64,000 nucleotides of DNA from Pseudonocardia sp. (GCF_025465255.1 NZ_JAODNI010000004.1:16183-80182); one strand, 5' to 3'. Shown: positions 1-12,090, numbered from the stretch's first letter. Notes: a model not told the origin generated them from the letters alone. Numbers and translations: made by a program.

Positions 1-1
1 C

Positions 2-973
2 GAGCGGACCCTGTTCGGCGCCCTGGTGGTGCTGTGCCTGGGCATCGCGCTGCGGATCGTCGACGCCACGGCGGCCCTCTTCGCCGGGACGGTCCTGGTC
101 GGCGGCGCGATCGCGGTCGGGAACGTGCTGCTGCCCGGGCTGATCAAGCGGGACTTCGCGCACCGGACGGGGTTGATGACCGGCCTCTACACGATGGCGA
201 TCACCGCGGGCGGGGGGCTCGCGGCCGGGCTGACCGTGCCGGTCGCGCGGGCGGCCGGGCTCGGCTGGCACGGCGCGCTGGGCGCCTGGGGGCTGTTCGC
301 GCTGGTCGCGCTGCTGGTGTGGTCCCCGCAGGCGCACGGCGCACAGCACCGGCCGCGCCAGGAGAGCGGCTCGCCCGGCGGCCTCTGGCGCAACGCCCTG
401 GCGTGGCAGGTCACGGCGTTCATGGGCCTGCAGTCGCTCTGCTTCTACGCCGCGGCAGCCTGGCTGCCGGCCGTGTTCGTCTCCCGGGGCGCGGATGCGG
501 CGGCGGCGGGCTGGCTGTTGTCGCTGGCCAACGGGGTCGGGATCGCCGGCTCGCTGGTGGCACCGGTCGTCGCGGCCAGGCTGCGGGCACAGACCGCCGT
601 GGCCGTCGCCGCGACGGGCGTCACCGCGCTCGGGCTGCTGGGCACCCTGCTGCTGCCGGGCGCGGAGATCGTCTCGATGGCGGTCTTCGGGATCGGGCAG
701 GGTGCCGCCCTCGGCATCGCGCTCACCCTGATCGTCCTGCGTGCCCCGGACGGCGCCCACGCCTCGCAGCTCTCGGGCATGGCCCAGAGCATGGGCTACC
801 TGCTGGCCGCCTCCGGGCCGTTCATGCTGGGCGCGCTGCACGACCTGACCGACAGCTGGACGGTCCCGCTGGTGGTGCTCCTCGCCCTTCTCGCACCGCA
901 GGCGCTCTCCGGCGGGCTGGCGGGGCGGGAGCGGTTCGTGGCGCGCCGCAGGGCCCCGTCGTCAGGTCTCTAG
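2..973 (+). CDS. MFS transporter, C-terminal part (5' end outside window)
   Basis: The frame is open from base 2 with no start here, so the N-terminus lies before the window; about 323 residues are visible. The protein is a series of Ala/Leu/Val/Gly-rich membrane helices joined by short basic loops, with a longer hydrophilic loop at about residues 105-125 (visible numbering) that fits the central cytoplasmic loop of a 12-helix major facilitator. General look is CynX/NimT-like (anion or small organic solute export), but substrate cannot be read from the sequence. The stop overlaps the stop of the convergent MarR gene by four bases, so the two transcripts must run into each other. Confidence 0.8.
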   Translation, partial: ERTLFGALVVLCLGIALRIVDATAALFAGTVLVGGAIAVGNVLLPGLIKRDFAHRTGLMTGLYTMAITAGGGLAAGLTVPVARAAGLGWHGALGAWGLFALVALLVWSPQAHGAQHRPRQESGSPGGLWRNALAWQVTAFMGLQSLCFYAAAAWLPAVFVSRGADAAAAGWLLSLANGVGIAGSLVAPVVAARLRAQTAVAVAATGVTALGLLGTLLLPGAEIVSMAVFGIGQGAALGIALTLIVLRAPDGAHASQLSGMAQSMGYLLAASGPFMLGALHDLTDSWTVPLVVLLALLAPQALSGGLAGRERFVARRRAPSSGL

Positions 974-1485
974 AGCTCGTCCACGAGCAGGGCCTCGATC
1001 GCCGGGAGGGCCGCCCGCAACGCCTCCCGCTGCGCGTCGTCGAGGCGGGCGAGCCTTCGCGCGACGAGCGCGGTGCGGTGGTTGCGGATCTCCTCCAGCA
1101 CGGTACGGCCCTTGTCGGACAACGTGATCAGCACCCCGCGGGCGTCCTGCGGGTCCGCCGCCCGCACCACCAGGCCGTTGTCGTCCAGCGCCGCCAGGAC
1201 CCGGGACATGGTGGGCGCGGTGACGGCCTCGCGTCTGGCCAGGTCCGAGAGCCGCAGCGGGCCGTGCAGATCGATCGTCGCGAGGGCGGAGAGCTGGAGC
1301 GGGGGCACCGACTCGCGACCGTCGATACGGATCCGCCGGTGCAGCCGGCCGACGGCGAGCCGCAGCCGGGTGGCCTCGTCGGTCAGCCGCTCGTCGGCCG
1401 GCACGTCCAGTACGCCTGCTCCGCCCGGATCCGCGCCGGGCCCGCGGGACGGCGTGTCCCGCGGCGTGTCGGTCTCCGCTGTCAT
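970..1485 (-). CDS. MarR-family transcriptional regulator
   Basis: 171 residues from the ATG at 1485. After a Pro/Gly-rich N-terminal tail of about 30 residues comes a typical MarR winged-helix domain: LQLSALATI helix, DLARREAVTAPTMSRVLAAL recognition-helix region (about 80-100) and the wing DPQDARGVLITLSDKG (about 111-126), then a dimerisation helix. MarR proteins are usually ligand-released repressors of nearby transport or stress genes. The neighbouring MFS gene is convergent and not in the same operon, so regulation of that exporter is possible but not shown. An ORF in the same frame runs upstream into the antisense of coaA; the ATG with a short tail was preferred. Confidence 0.85.
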   Translation of the reverse strand: MTAETDTPRDTPSRGPGADPGGAGVLDVPADERLTDEATRLRLAVGRLHRRIRIDGRESVPPLQLSALATIDLHGPLRLSDLARREAVTAPTMSRVLAALDDNGLVVRAADPQDARGVLITLSDKGRTVLEEIRNHRTALVARRLARLDDAQREALRAALPAIEALLVDEL

Positions 1486-1535
1486 CCGCCCATCGTGCCA
1501 GCCCGCCGCGACCGGCACTCCGACGCCTGCCCGAC

Positions 1536-2522
1536 TCAGACCTTCCGCAGCCGGATCCGGCTCACCCCGTGGTCCGCGCCCTTGGTCAGAACCAGGCTCG
1601 CCCGACTGCGCGTCGGGAGGATGTTCTCCTCCAGGTTGGGGCCGTTGATCGTGGCCCAGATCCCCTCCGCGTGCCGGATCGCGGCCTCGGTGTCCAGCGC
1701 GGCGTAGCGGCGGAAGTACGACGCCGGGTCCCGGAACGCGGTCTCGCGGAGCTTGAGGAACCGGTTGACGTACCAGCTGCGGATGTCCGACGTGGCGGCG
1801 TCCACGTACACCGAGAAGTCGATGAAGTCGCTGATCGTCAGCGCGCTCCCGCTCGCCGCCGGCTGCAGCACGTTGAGGCCCTCGACGATCAGGATGTCCG
1901 GCCGGTGCACCACGAGCCGCTGGTCCGGGACGATGTCGTAGACCAGGTGGGAGTACATCGGCGCGGTGACCTCGGCCTTGCCGGCCTTGATCTCGGTGAT
2001 GAACCGGAGCAGGGCGCGGCGGTCGTACGACTCCGGGAAGCCCTTGCGCGCCATGATGCCCCGGGCCTCGAGCACCCGGTTCGGGTGCAGGAAGCCGTCG
2101 GTGGTGATCAGCTCGACCCGGGGGTGCTGGGGCCACCGCGCGAGCAGCAGGCGCAGCAGGCGGGCCGTCGTCGACTTCCCGACGGACACCGAACCCGCGA
2201 TCCCGATGACGAACGGCGTCCGCGCGGCCTTCCCGCCGAGGAACGTGCGGTAGGCGCGGTAGAGCCGGCCGCCCTCCTGGACGTGCAGGTTCAGCAGCCG
2301 GGACAGCGGGAGGTAGACCTCGCGCACCTCGTCGAGGTCGATGTCGTCCCCGAGGCTGCGGATCCGTTCCAGCTCCTCCGCGGTGAGCGGCAGCGGGGTC
2401 GCGGAGCCGAGCCTGGCCCACGCCTCGCGGTCGAAGTCCACGAACGGCGAGGAGCTGCCCTGCTTGGGCGTGCCCTTCGCGAGCGCGCTCGCGAAGGGCA
2501 CGGCCTGCGTCGTTGCGGACAT
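1536..2522 (-). CDS. coaA: Pantothenate kinase, type I (CoaA)
   Basis: 328 residues from the ATG at 2522. Phosphorylates pantothenate with ATP, the first committed step of coenzyme A synthesis in the cytoplasm. The P-loop GSVSVGKST is at about residues 110-118; further type I PanK hallmarks follow: [28 protein letters not shown] and the Walker B-like [12 protein letters not shown]. Length matches the family (about 310-320) plus a short N-terminal tail. An in-frame ATG at 2594 would add 24 low-complexity residues and is the alternative start. The gene stands alone, 50 bases from the MarR gene on the same strand. Confidence 0.93.
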   Translation of the reverse strand: MSATTQAVPFASALAKGTPKQGSSSPFVDFDREAWARLGSATPLPLTAEELERIRSLGDDIDLDEVREVYLPLSRLLNLHVQEGGRLYRAYRTFLGGKAARTPFVIGIAGSVSVGKSTTARLLRLLLARWPQHPRVELITTDGFLHPNRVLEARGIMARKGFPESYDRRALLRFITEIKAGKAEVTAPMYSHLVYDIVPDQRLVVHRPDILIVEGLNVLQPAASGSALTISDFIDFSVYVDAATSDIRSWYVNRFLKLRETAFRDPASYFRRYAALDTEAAIRHAEGIWATINGPNLEENILPTRSRASLVLTKGADHGVSRIRLRKV

Positions 2523-2660
2523 GTGGGCACCTGGTCCGGGATCGAGGGCATCGGGAAGAGGAGGGGTGTTCGGAGGGTCGTCGGCGGCGCTCATGACGGG
2601 ACCACGGAAGCCGGACGCCCGCGGAGGGCGCCGGTCCCGAGCGGCCGTCGCTCGTCGTGA

Positions 2661-2677
2661 ACCACCGACATGGTGGT
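2661..2677. other. Small inverted repeat upstream of coaA
   Basis: ACCACC (2661-2666) and GGTGGT (2672-2677) flank a five-base loop about 140 bases upstream of the preferred coaA start. It lies between coaA and the decayed winged-helix gene and could be an operator or a minor hairpin. No promoter elements could be assigned with confidence. Confidence 0.25.
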
Positions 2678-2764
2678 CCAACCTAGACGTGGCGGGGGCG
2701 ATCGGCCGCGCGGACGTGGGCGGCGCCACTCGTTCTCGTCGTGGGCGCCGGGCACGATGTCCGC

Positions 2765-3614
2765 GTGACCGGCAGCCCACTCGTCCTGGACCGCAGGCGG
2801 TCCTCGCGCACCGCCTCGGCGCGCAGGGCCTGTGGTGGACCGGCGGCCCGGGCTGCGGGACCTCCCGGCGCTGGGTCCCGGTGGGCAGGAGCTCGGTGGG
2901 GCGGCGGCCTCGCACTCCCGAAGGCCGAGCTCAGCAGCGCGGTGACCGCCCGGGTACCGGGAGCCCTCGCCCCGTGGTGCGCACCCTGCGACGTTCACCA
3001 CGTGGGTGAGCAGCTGCTGCGGCCGCGGCCCTGGCCGGCGGCTCCGGGCCGGAGCCCGGCCGATGGTCGCCGAGCATCCCGGCCGTCCCGGCGCGCCCGC
3101 GGACGACGCCGCGGACCCCTCGTCGGTGATCGCCGGATACCTCCGGTTCTTCGCCCCGGCCACCCCCGCGGACGTCGCGGGCTTCCTCGGGACCACGGCG
3201 ACGGCAGTGCGGCCCCACCTGCCCGCGGACCTCGTCCCCGTCGAGGTCGAAGGCCGCGCCGCGCTGTGCCCGCCGGACCAGGTCGAGGCGCTGACCAGCG
3301 CGGGCCCGCCCCCCGGCGGCGTCCGGCTCCTGAGGCCGTCGGACCCGTACCTGCAGGGCCGGGACCGGGAGGTCCTGGTGCCGGACCGGGCGCGGCGGTG
3401 CGCGGTGTGGCGGTCGCTCGGCCCGCCGGGCGTCGTGGTCGCCGGCGGCGAGGTGGCCGGCACCTGGCCGACCCGGCAGAAGGGATCCGCGCTGGAGATC
3501 ACGGTCGAGCCGTTCCGGCCGCTGGCCGCCGCGGACCGCCCGGCGCTCGACGAGGAAGCCGGGCGTATCGGCCGGACGCGCGGGGCGGTGCGTGTGCGGA
3601 TGCAGGTCCGGTGA
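2765..3614 (+). pseudogene. Remnant of a winged-helix DNA-binding domain (HTH_42) protein
   Basis: The C-terminal half is clean from about 3063 to the stop at 3614 (about 180 residues). It carries the family's landmarks: YLRFFAPATPADVAGFLG, PPGGVRLLRPSDPYLQGRDRE, VLVPDRARRCAVWRSLGPPGVVV, GEVAGTW and TVEPFRPL. The N-terminal half is scattered over frames. A GTG at 2765 starts one frame; the family-like segment [11 protein letters not shown] lies in a different frame at about 2803, and fragments resembling the TLRGAPH region appear in further frames near 2980. At least two frameshifts or small deletions are needed to join them. The full-length family is about 350-400 residues. A shortened functional protein starting at the ATG at 3063 cannot be excluded, but a decaying gene is more likely. 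Confidence 0.65.
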
Positions 3615-3823
3615 GGCGAGCCCTACACTCGGCGGACGTACCTTCCTCCGGGTTCTGCTCCCGGGGGGACCGAGATCCATGGAGTTCCCGTGCCCTCCGC
3701 ACGTCCCGCCGAGCCGGGCTGCAGTAGGCGGCCGGGTCGCATGACCCGGCTCCCCGTCCACCCCCGCCCCACCGTCCGGCGGCGCACTCCCCCGGGGTCG
3801 CCGCTCGACAGCGAGCTGACCCG
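3608..3823 (+). promoter_or_regulatory. Structured 5' leader before the CNNM gene pair (M-box-like start, unproven)
   Basis: Between the end of the HTH_42 remnant and the first CNNM gene are about 210 bases with several paired elements. CTCGG (3628-3632) can pair with CCGAG (3670-3674), enclosing a hairpin CCGGG (3648-3652)/CCCGG (3660-3664). Further down is a strong stem GCCGGGTC (3731-3738)/GACCCGGC (3743-3750) with a GCAT loop. The leader opens with GGTGAGGCGAGCCCTACAC, which resembles the opening of the Mg2+ M-box riboswitch. The conserved downstream M-box core was not clearly found. Function is inference; Mg2+ or metal sensing would suit the downstream transporters. Confidence 0.35.
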
Positions 3824-5150
<1,327 letters not shown>

Positions 5151-5158
<8 letters not shown>

Positions 5159-6197
5159 CGACCTGCTCTCCCTACTCGCGGCGATCCTGCTGCTCGGCGC
5201 GAACGCGTTCTTCGTCGCGGCGGAGTTCGCGCTGATCTCCGCGCGCAAGGACCGCCTGCAGACGATGGCGGACGACGGCGTCGCGGGGGCGAGCACCGTG
5301 CTCCGGGCCAGCGGGGACATCTCCCGCATGCTCGCGGCGTCCCAGCTGGGCATCACGATCGCATCCCTGCTGCTCGGCCGGCTCGGCGAGCCCGCCGTGG
5401 CGCACTTCGTCGAGGTCCCGCTCGAGTGGCTCCACATCCCCGAGACGTTCCTGCACCCGATCGCTTTCGCGCTCTCGCTGGCCCTGGTCAGCGTCGCGCA
5501 CATCCTGCTCGGCGAGATGGTCCCGAAGAACGTGGCGATCGCCGGCCCCGAACGCGCCGCGATCCTGCTGGTCCCGCCGTTCCTGATGTTCACGACGGCG
5601 ATGCGGCCGTTCATCGAGCTGTTCAACCGGATGGCGAACAGCGTGGTCAAGCTGCTCGGGATCGAGCCGAAGGACGAGCTGGAGAGCGCGTTCACCTCGG
5701 GGGAGCTGTCCGAGATGATCGCGGACTCGCAGCGCGAGGGCCTGCTCGACGACGAGGAGTCCACCCGGATCGCGCGCACCCTGCGGTCCGCGGAGACCAC
5801 CGTCGCGAACGTCCTCGTCCCGCCCGGGGACGTGGTGAGCCTGCCCCCGCAGCCCCGCGTGGGCGACGTCGCGCAGGCGGTCGGCGAGACCGGGTTCTCC
5901 CGCTTCCCGCTCCGCGCGCACGACGGCCGCTTCACCGGATACCTGCACGTCAAGGACATCCTGGACGTCGTCGACGACCCGTCCGCCGTCATCCCGCACG
6001 GCCGCATCCGCGGCCTGCCCGAGGTGCCCGCGGACGCCCGGCTCGACGAGGCCGTCGCCGCGCTGCGCTTCTCCCGGGCCCACCTGGCCCGGGCGGTCGA
6101 CGAGGCCGGCGCCACGGTCGGCCTGGTGGCGATGGAGGACCTGATCGAGCACTACGTCGGGACGGTCCGGGACGCGACTCACACGTCCGACGGCTGA
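5151..6197 (+). CDS. CNNM-type membrane protein, DUF21 and CBS domains only
   Basis: 348 residues from a GTG that lies inside the 3' end of the preceding gene. It has the DUF21 domain (about 1-195; FVAAEFALISARKDRLQ, LGITIASLLLGRLGEPAV, GEMVPKNVAI) and a degenerate CBS pair (about 215-340). The second CBS ends in VGLVAMEDLIEHYVGTV, where the upstream protein has the fuller motif. It has no CorC_HlyC C-terminal domain, unlike its partner, suggesting that the two form a hetero-oligomer in which only one subunit carries that domain. It resembles the actinobacterial Rv1841c-type subunit. It is followed by a repeat-rich non-coding stretch. Confidence 0.9.
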
Positions 6198-6204
6198 GGT
6201 CGCC

Positions 6205-6352
6205 GCGAGTCGCGCTCCGGAACCCCGCGAGTCGCGCTCTCGGACCGTGCGAGTCGGGACCTGGAGCCGCGTGAGTCGGGGTCGCGACTCCGCGAGTCGC
6301 AGTCCGGAACCGGGCGGGTCGCGAGCCGAGACGGGTCGAGTCGTGGTGTAGC
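6205..6352. repeat. Degenerate 22-base tandem repeat array (GCGAGTCG core)
   Basis: Units begin at about 6205, 6227, 6249, 6271, 6292, 6314 and 6334, a steady 21-22 base period. The best conserved unit is GCGAGTCGCGCTCCGGAACC; later units drift to GTGAGTCGGG and GCGGGTCGCG. The array begins eight bases after the stop of the second CNNM gene. Three copies of the core in the opposite orientation (GACTCGC) lie at 6575-6581, 6582-6588 and 6603-6609, so transcripts across the region could fold back on themselves. Confidence 0.7.
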
Positions 6353-6468
6353 GCCAGGCGACTCGAGCCGGGGACCGGCGGGCCAGGGACCTGGATTCGG
6401 AGCAACCCTGCCTCCGGATCGCGCTCCGGGCATCGGTCCGCCCCTAGGTAGGGGGATGACCACGAACC

Positions 6469-6507
6469 GGGCGGCGATTCGTACTCACCGGGTACGTTTT
6501 GCCGCCC
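6469..6507 (+). other. Nested hairpin, possible terminator or small RNA
   Basis: Outer stem GGGCGGC (6469-6475) with GCCGCCC (6501-6507) and inner stem CGTAC (6480-6484) with GTACG (6492-6496), separated by a small internal loop and followed by no T-run. It could end transcription from the CNNM operon or be part of a small RNA. Confidence 0.4.
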
Positions 6508-6724
6508 GATTCGCGATCATGCAGCGACGGCCGCGCCTCCGGGTGCCGCTCGGATCGCCTGCCCCGCCCCCGGGGACTCGCGACTCGCGGATCGCAGAGC
6601 CCGACTCGCGGGGCCTCGCAGCGCACCCTGCGGGGGGAGGGCTGGAGCCGCGCGTCCTGGGGATCTGCGGCGAGGCCGAGTCGGGGGTGGACCTGTGTGC
6701 CGGCGGCCGCGCATCCGGCATCCG

Positions 6725-6730
6725 TACCAT
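6725..6730 (+). promoter_or_regulatory. Probable -10 box for a leaderless transcript
   Basis: TACCAT lies seven bases before the GTG at 6738, matching the TANNNT -10 consensus and the spacing expected when the start codon is also the first transcribed base. No Shine-Dalgarno sequence precedes that GTG, which agrees with leaderless translation. Confidence 0.5.
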
Positions 6731-6737
6731 CGATGCC

Positions 6738-7646
6738 GTGCCCCGGGACGTCGTGACGCTCGCGGAGCCCGAGTGGCGGGCCGCCGCCGCGGAGCACCGT
6801 GCCCGGATGGAGCGCTGGACCGTCCCGCACCGGGAGCGCCGCCGGCGACGCGAGTCGCACCCCGTGCAGGACTTCCTGTTCACCTACTACTCGCTGCGCC
6901 CGTCGCGGCTCGAGCAGTGGCATCCCGGCCCGGGCGTCCGGCTCCTCGGGGACACCGCCGAGTTCGCGGAGCAGCCCGGCTACCGCCCGGACGGCGACGG
7001 GATCGTGCTCGATCCCGCGCTGCTCCCCCGCCGGCTGCGGGACACCGCCGGCTTCGTGCACGGCCTGGTGCGCGCCACCGCGTCCCGCCCGGCCCGGCTC
7101 GGCTGCTTCGGGCTGCACGAGTGGGCGATGGTCTACCGCATCGAGCAGCCGCGGCACGACGCCGTGCCGCTACGCCTCGGCCCGGCCGGGACGGACGAGG
7201 TCGTCGAGTCGATGTCCGTGCACTGCACGCACCACGACGCGTTCCGCTTCTTCACCGCCGCGGCCCGGGCCCGCAACGCGGTCGCGCCGACCCGCGAGGA
7301 CCAGGTCGCGATGGAGCAGCCGGGCTGCCTGCACGCGACGATGGACCTCTACAAGTGGGCCTACAAGCTGCTGCCCGCCACCCCGTCGTCGCTGCTCGGG
7401 GACTGTTTCGCCCTCGCCGCGGAGGTCCGTGAGCTGGACATGCGCGCCAGCCCCTACGACCTCGCGGACCACGGCTACCCACCGGTCGCGATCGAGACGC
7501 CGGCGGGTCGGGCGGAGTACGCCAGGGCCCAGGCCGGATTCGCGGAACGCGCCGCCCCGCTCCGGGAGCGCCTGCTCGGCCTCTGCGAGCGCCTCATCGC
7601 GCCGGCCCCGGAACGCACGAACGGCACTCTCGCTCACCAGGTCTGA
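6738..7646 (+). CDS. Conserved actinobacterial protein, sometimes annotated 3-methyladenine DNA glycosylase
   Basis: 302 residues from the GTG at 6738. The family is recognised by HPVQDFLFTYYSLRPSRLEQWHPGPG (residues about 40-65, given in parts: HPVQDFLFTYY, LRPSRLEQWHPGPG), GLHEWAMVYR, MSVHCTHHDAFRFF and CLHATMDLYKWAYKLLP. Proteins of this type are labelled 3-methyladenine DNA glycosylase in many actinobacterial genomes, but I see no helix-hairpin-helix or AlkA/Tag motif, and the conserved His/Cys/Asp residues (THHDAF, DCF) could suit a metal or hydrolase site. Function should be treated as unknown. The last ten codons form the left arm of a long inverted repeat shared with the convergent gcvP gene. 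Confidence 0.7.
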   Translation: MPRDVVTLAEPEWRAAAAEHRARMERWTVPHRERRRRRESHPVQDFLFTYYSLRPSRLEQWHPGPGVRLLGDTAEFAEQPGYRPDGDGIVLDPALLPRRLRDTAGFVHGLVRATASRPARLGCFGLHEWAMVYRIEQPRHDAVPLRLGPAGTDEVVESMSVHCTHHDAFRFFTAAARARNAVAPTREDQVAMEQPGCLHATMDLYKWAYKLLPATPSSLLGDCFALAAEVRELDMRASPYDLADHGYPPVAIETPAGRAEYARAQAGFAERAAPLRERLLGLCERLIAPAPERTNGTLAHQV

Positions 7647-7664
7647 GCGAGAGTGCCGTTCGTG
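7616..7664. terminator. Perfect 21-bp inverted repeat at the convergent gene ends
   Basis: Left arm 7616-7636 and right arm 7644-7664 are exact reverse complements over 21 bases, with a seven-base spacer CCAGGTC. The left arm encodes the last residues of the plus-strand gene, whose TGA (7644-7646) lies at the start of the right arm; gcvP ends 20 bases beyond. The core GAGAGTGCCGTTCGTG is of a kind I recall as a dispersed intergenic element in Pseudonocardiaceae. It would act as a bidirectional terminator. Confidence 0.75.
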
Positions 7665-7683
7665 AAGATCAGGACGGGGACGA

Positions 7684-10560
<2,877 letters not shown>

Positions 10561-10636
10561 AGGACGGCCTCCGGGGGCGGGACGGTGGGGCAGGACGACT
10601 ACGGGCGTGCTGCCCTCCCCCTCTGTCGATCCCCGG

Positions 10637-10838
10637 ATACCCGGGGGCCTGAGAGATTCACCCCGTCTGAGCAGGGCTTTCCCCGTCGGCGGAGGCCGGT
10701 CGCGGACGACCGGCATCGCTTTCCAGAGGCGTCTCGCCCACGCGGTCCGGGTGCCTGAGAGGTTCCGGGGAGGATTTGCTCCTTCGGCGCCCTGCTCCGG
10801 AGTGCTCCGGGCCGGGTCTCTCCCGCGCGGGATCGGCG
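10637..10838 (-). promoter_or_regulatory. Tandem glycine riboswitch upstream of gcvP
   Basis: Read on the minus strand, aptamer 1 (about 10838-10745) has the glycine-aptamer signature: CGCGGGAGAGACCCGG, then GCCGAAGGAGCAAATCCTCC, then AACCTCTCAGGCACC. Aptamer 2 (about 10740-10640) has GGGCGAGACGCCTCTGGAAAG, split by a variable stem, and ends in GAATCTCTCAGGCCCCCG (in parts: GAATCTCTCAGGC). Two aptamers in series just before gcvP are the classic arrangement that turns on the cleavage system when glycine is high. About 75 bases remain between aptamer 2 and the gcvP start, where the expression platform must lie. Confidence 0.93.
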
Positions 10839-10915
10839 ACTACGGGATCAGCTTAACGTCATCTCCCGTAGTTCCACGGAGGATCACCGGGCGGATCCTC
10901 GACACACTTCCGGGC

Positions 10916-11215
10916 ATGACGAGCACAGGGCAGAGTTCTCCGGTCCCGGCCACCACGGCCGCCTTCCACCTGCAGGCGGCGGTCTCCTTCGCCGTGGCGC
11001 TGGCCGCCGTCGCGGTCGGCATCGTGTACCTGCCCGCGGACCCGTGGGTGCGCGGGTTCCTGGGCATCGCGGTGCTGTACGTGACGACGTCCGCGTTCAC
11101 GCTGGCGAAGTGCGTCCGCGACAAGCAGGAGAGCCTGACGGTGGTGAACCGCGTCGACCAGGCCAGGCTGGAGAAGCTGCTGGCCGAACACGACCCGTTC
11201 CGCAACGCCGCCTGA
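10916..11215 (+). CDS. YiaA/YiaB-family inner membrane protein
   Basis: 99 residues. After a 15-residue Ser/Pro/Thr tail come two membrane helices (about 16-38 and 45-65) in the pattern FHLQAAVSFAVALAAVAVGIVY (first helix) and GFLGIAVLYVTTSAFTLAKC (second), with the YiaA-type LAKCVRD(K/D)QE sequence after the second helix and a charged cytoplasmic C-terminus. The family has no assigned biochemical role. It is divergent from gcvP across the riboswitch and convergent with the MerR regulator. Confidence 0.8.
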   Translation: MTSTGQSSPVPATTAAFHLQAAVSFAVALAAVAVGIVYLPADPWVRGFLGIAVLYVTTSAFTLAKCVRDKQESLTVVNRVDQARLEKLLAEHDPFRNAA

Positions 11216-11301
11216 CCGAGCTTCTGCACCACGGAGCCAGAACGCGATCACAGGGCCCGAAGCGTCAAGGCTCCACAACGCGACAGAGGGACCGGCGTTC
11301 G

Positions 11302-11880
11302 TTACGAGATGGCGCGGCGGGACCGGCGGCGGGAGAGCTCGTCCTCGGGCGTCTCGTCGACCGTGCCACCGTCCGCACGTTCGACCGGGAAGTCCTTGAT
11401 CGAGCCGCTGATCTCGCGCATCGCGCCGGAGACCGCGATCCCGAAGACGCCCTGGCCGCCCTGCAGGAGATCCACGACCTCCTCGGGCGAGGCGCACTCG
11501 TACACCGTGGTGCCGTCACTGAAGAGCGTGATGCCGGCGAGATCCCTTATCCCGCGGCGCCGCAGGTGTTCCACGGCGACCCGGATGTTCTGCAGGGACA
11601 CACCGGCGTCGAGCAGGCGCTTGACGACCTTGAGGACGAGGACGTCCTTGAAGGAGTAGAGCCGCTGGCTACCGGAACCGGCCGCACCCCGGATGGAGGG
11701 GACGACGAGCCCGGTGCGGGCCCAGTAGTCCAGTTGGCGGTAGGTGATGCCGACGACCTGACAGGCCGTGGGACCGCGGAACCCGACCAGCTGGTCCGGC
11801 ATCCCGTCGAGCCCCTCACCGACCAGCGGGTCCGGGAAGAGCTCGCCCTGTCCGGGGGCGTCTGAGGACGACCCGTCCAC
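11302..11880 (-). CDS. MerR-family regulator of the ResR/McdR (Rv1830) type
   Basis: 192 residues from the GTG at 11880, which has AAGGAG five bases upstream; longer in-frame starts lack a ribosome site. The MerR helix-turn-helix is in CQVVGITYRQLDYWARTGLV followed by SIRGAAGSGSQRLYSFKD; the effector part holds VFGIAVSGAMREISGSI. This is strikingly close, from memory, to M. tuberculosis Rv1830, a regulator of growth and division. It has no cysteines suited to metal sensing. It lies downstream of the BFN nuclease gene on the same strand with its own ribosome site, as in mycobacteria. Confidence 0.88.
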   Translation of the reverse strand: MDGSSSDAPGQGELFPDPLVGEGLDGMPDQLVGFRGPTACQVVGITYRQLDYWARTGLVVPSIRGAAGSGSQRLYSFKDVLVLKVVKRLLDAGVSLQNIRVAVEHLRRRGIRDLAGITLFSDGTTVYECASPEEVVDLLQGGQGVFGIAVSGAMREISGSIKDFPVERADGGTVDETPEDELSRRRSRRAIS

Positions 11881-12090
11881 GGCACTCCTTCCCCGATCGC
11901 GGCGACCGGGAAGGATCCCCGCGCCGACGACCACCGCCTCGATGATGTCACCGCCGACGGTAAGCGGCCGCGCGCCCAGGGTCAACGTGCCACGCCGCCA
12001 CCGGTCCTGCTCCCCCGGGCGTGTCGTCGATCAACACCGTGATCGCCGCACCCCGGGGGTCCCGCGCTCGTTCGACGAGGGTCCGGAGAC

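Larger units (their letters stand above)
6198..6737. other. 540-base non-coding stretch with repeats and hairpins
   Basis: No convincing gene: ORFs here have no recognisable domain and no ribosome site. The stretch holds the 22-base tandem array at 6205-6352, inverted copies of its core at 6575-6609, a nested hairpin at 6469-6507 and, at the right end, a -10 box for the next gene. A short CCCCTA/TAGGGG pairing occurs at about 6441-6455. Confidence 0.6.

Noticed and set aside
6205..6352. Possible CRISPR array
   Set aside because: Units are contiguous 22-base repeats with no unique spacers, and no cas gene is near.
6456..6737. N-terminal extension of the gene at 6738 back to the ATG at 6456
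   Set aside because: The added residues are low-complexity and cross the hairpin and inverted repeats. The GTG at 6738 has a -10 box at leaderless spacing and begins where family similarity starts.
10561..10716. N-terminal extension of gcvP to 10716
   Set aside because: It would translate the second glycine aptamer. The GTG at 10560 begins the conserved protein.
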